Below, piece by piece: positions 5,938-6,257 of a stretch of DNA of 6,257 nt. This DNA is from Clostridiales bacterium. GTDB lineage: Bacteria; Bacillota; Clostridia; Lachnospirales; Lachnospiraceae. The translations under genes were made by a program, and so were the position numbers. The notes below the pieces were generated by a model. The model saw nothing but the letters and a program-made list of their open reading frames with translations, searched no databases and was not told the origin of the DNA. The stretch is from contig JAJQBM010000026.1 in the NCBI GenBank assembly GCA_021203285.1, positions 426 to 6,682 of the forward strand. Direction: 5' to 3'. Positions within the stretch are counted from its first letter, which is position 1, and every line of letters begins with the position of its first letter.

Positions 5938-6257
5938 ATGGAAAAAGAAGAAGAGATTAAAACAGAGGAAATTCGGGACTTCGGACAGTTCCGGATGAGC
6001 CATAGCCGGCAGGAGCACAGCGTGTATCTTTTGTCGATCATCGGAGAGATTGAAGGGCATGAGTGTCTGGCGTCCACGGCAAAAACCACGAAATATGAAC
6101 ATGTCCTGCCGAAGCGGGCAGAAGTGGAGGATGACGCCGGTGTGGACGGCGTTTTGGTCTTGTTAAATACCGTCGGGGGAGATGTGGAGTCCGGTCTGGC
6201 GATCGCGGAGATGATCGCGTCGCTTAGCAATCCCACCGTGGCGCTGGTACTGGGCGG
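5938..6257 (+). CDS. tepA: TepA-like ClpP-fold serine protease, N-terminal part (3' end outside window)
   Basis: The family consists of ClpP-fold (SDH superfamily) proteins; B. subtilis TepA was described as a translocation-enhancing protein and as a germination or spore-associated protease. The frame is open for 106 complete codons to the window edge. After a charged acidic N-terminus (MEKEEEIKTEEI), the product shows IGEIEGH at 35-41, KTTKYEHVLP at 49-58, and the strongly conserved NTVGGDVESGLAIAEM from 77 followed by IASLSNPTVALVLGG, all matching TepA. The nucleophilic serine is expected just beyond the cut in a GG-H-S-IG context, so catalytic competence cannot be judged. No signal peptide or membrane segment is seen in the visible part. 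In Bacillus the gene lies just upstream of spoIIIE/ftsK. The overlapping ATG at 5934 is out of frame and stops after eight codons. Confidence 0.88.
   Translation, partial: MEKEEEIKTEEIRDFGQFRMSHSRQEHSVYLLSIIGEIEGHECLASTAKTTKYEHVLPKRAEVEDDAGVDGVLVLLNTVGGDVESGLAIAEMIASLSNPTVALVLG

Overview
The window looks like chromosomal housekeeping DNA of a low-to-moderate G+C Gram-positive anaerobe, most likely a clostridial lineage such as Lachnospiraceae. This is inferred from four things: a Rex redox repressor, strong AGGAGG-type ribosome binding sites, an alr-mazF linkage, and a MazF that closely resembles Bacillus subtilis EndoA. No species can be named from the sequence alone. All genes lie on the + strand, tightly packed, with no rRNA, tRNA, CRISPR array, insertion sequence or phage gene seen. 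No stretch without a gene exceeds 154 bases.

Layout: (1) 1-323, the C-terminal part of rex, the NADH/NAD+-sensing repressor, cut by the window edge. (2) 324-393, a 70-base leader with a perfect 10-bp dyad that includes a Shine-Dalgarno (SD) sequence and an anti-SD-like arm. (3) 394-1881, bifunctional NAD(P)H-hydrate epimerase/dehydratase (nnrE-nnrD fusion). (4) 1906-3066, alanine racemase. (5) 3147-3494, a MazF-type mRNA endoribonuclease with no antitoxin gene beside it. (6) 3586-4314, a YebC/TACO1-family protein. (7) 4332-5783, a glycogen synthase (GlgA, GT5), closed by a strong intrinsic terminator at 5795-5828. (8) 5938-6257, the start of a TepA-like ClpP-fold protease, cut by the right edge before its active-site serine region.

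How the genes fit together: Rex senses the NADH/NAD+ ratio and NnrDE repairs hydrated NAD(P)H, so the left end has an NAD(H) theme. Alr supplies D-alanine for peptidoglycan. The nnr-alr-mazF order resembles the Bacillus acpS-ydcC-alr-ndoAI-ndoA neighbourhood in part, but the antitoxin slot between alr and mazF is empty. YebC and GlgA are only 17 bases apart and probably share a transcript. The terminator after glgA separates this run from the tepA-like gene, which in Bacillus lies just upstream of the DNA translocase gene spoIIIE/ftsK.

Nothing here is clearly a new system. The points most worth checking are the tandem SD/start arrangement with an internal anti-SD arm before nnrDE, the solo mazF, and the UACAU sites (the known B. 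subtilis MazF target) that concentrate in spacers and around mazF.
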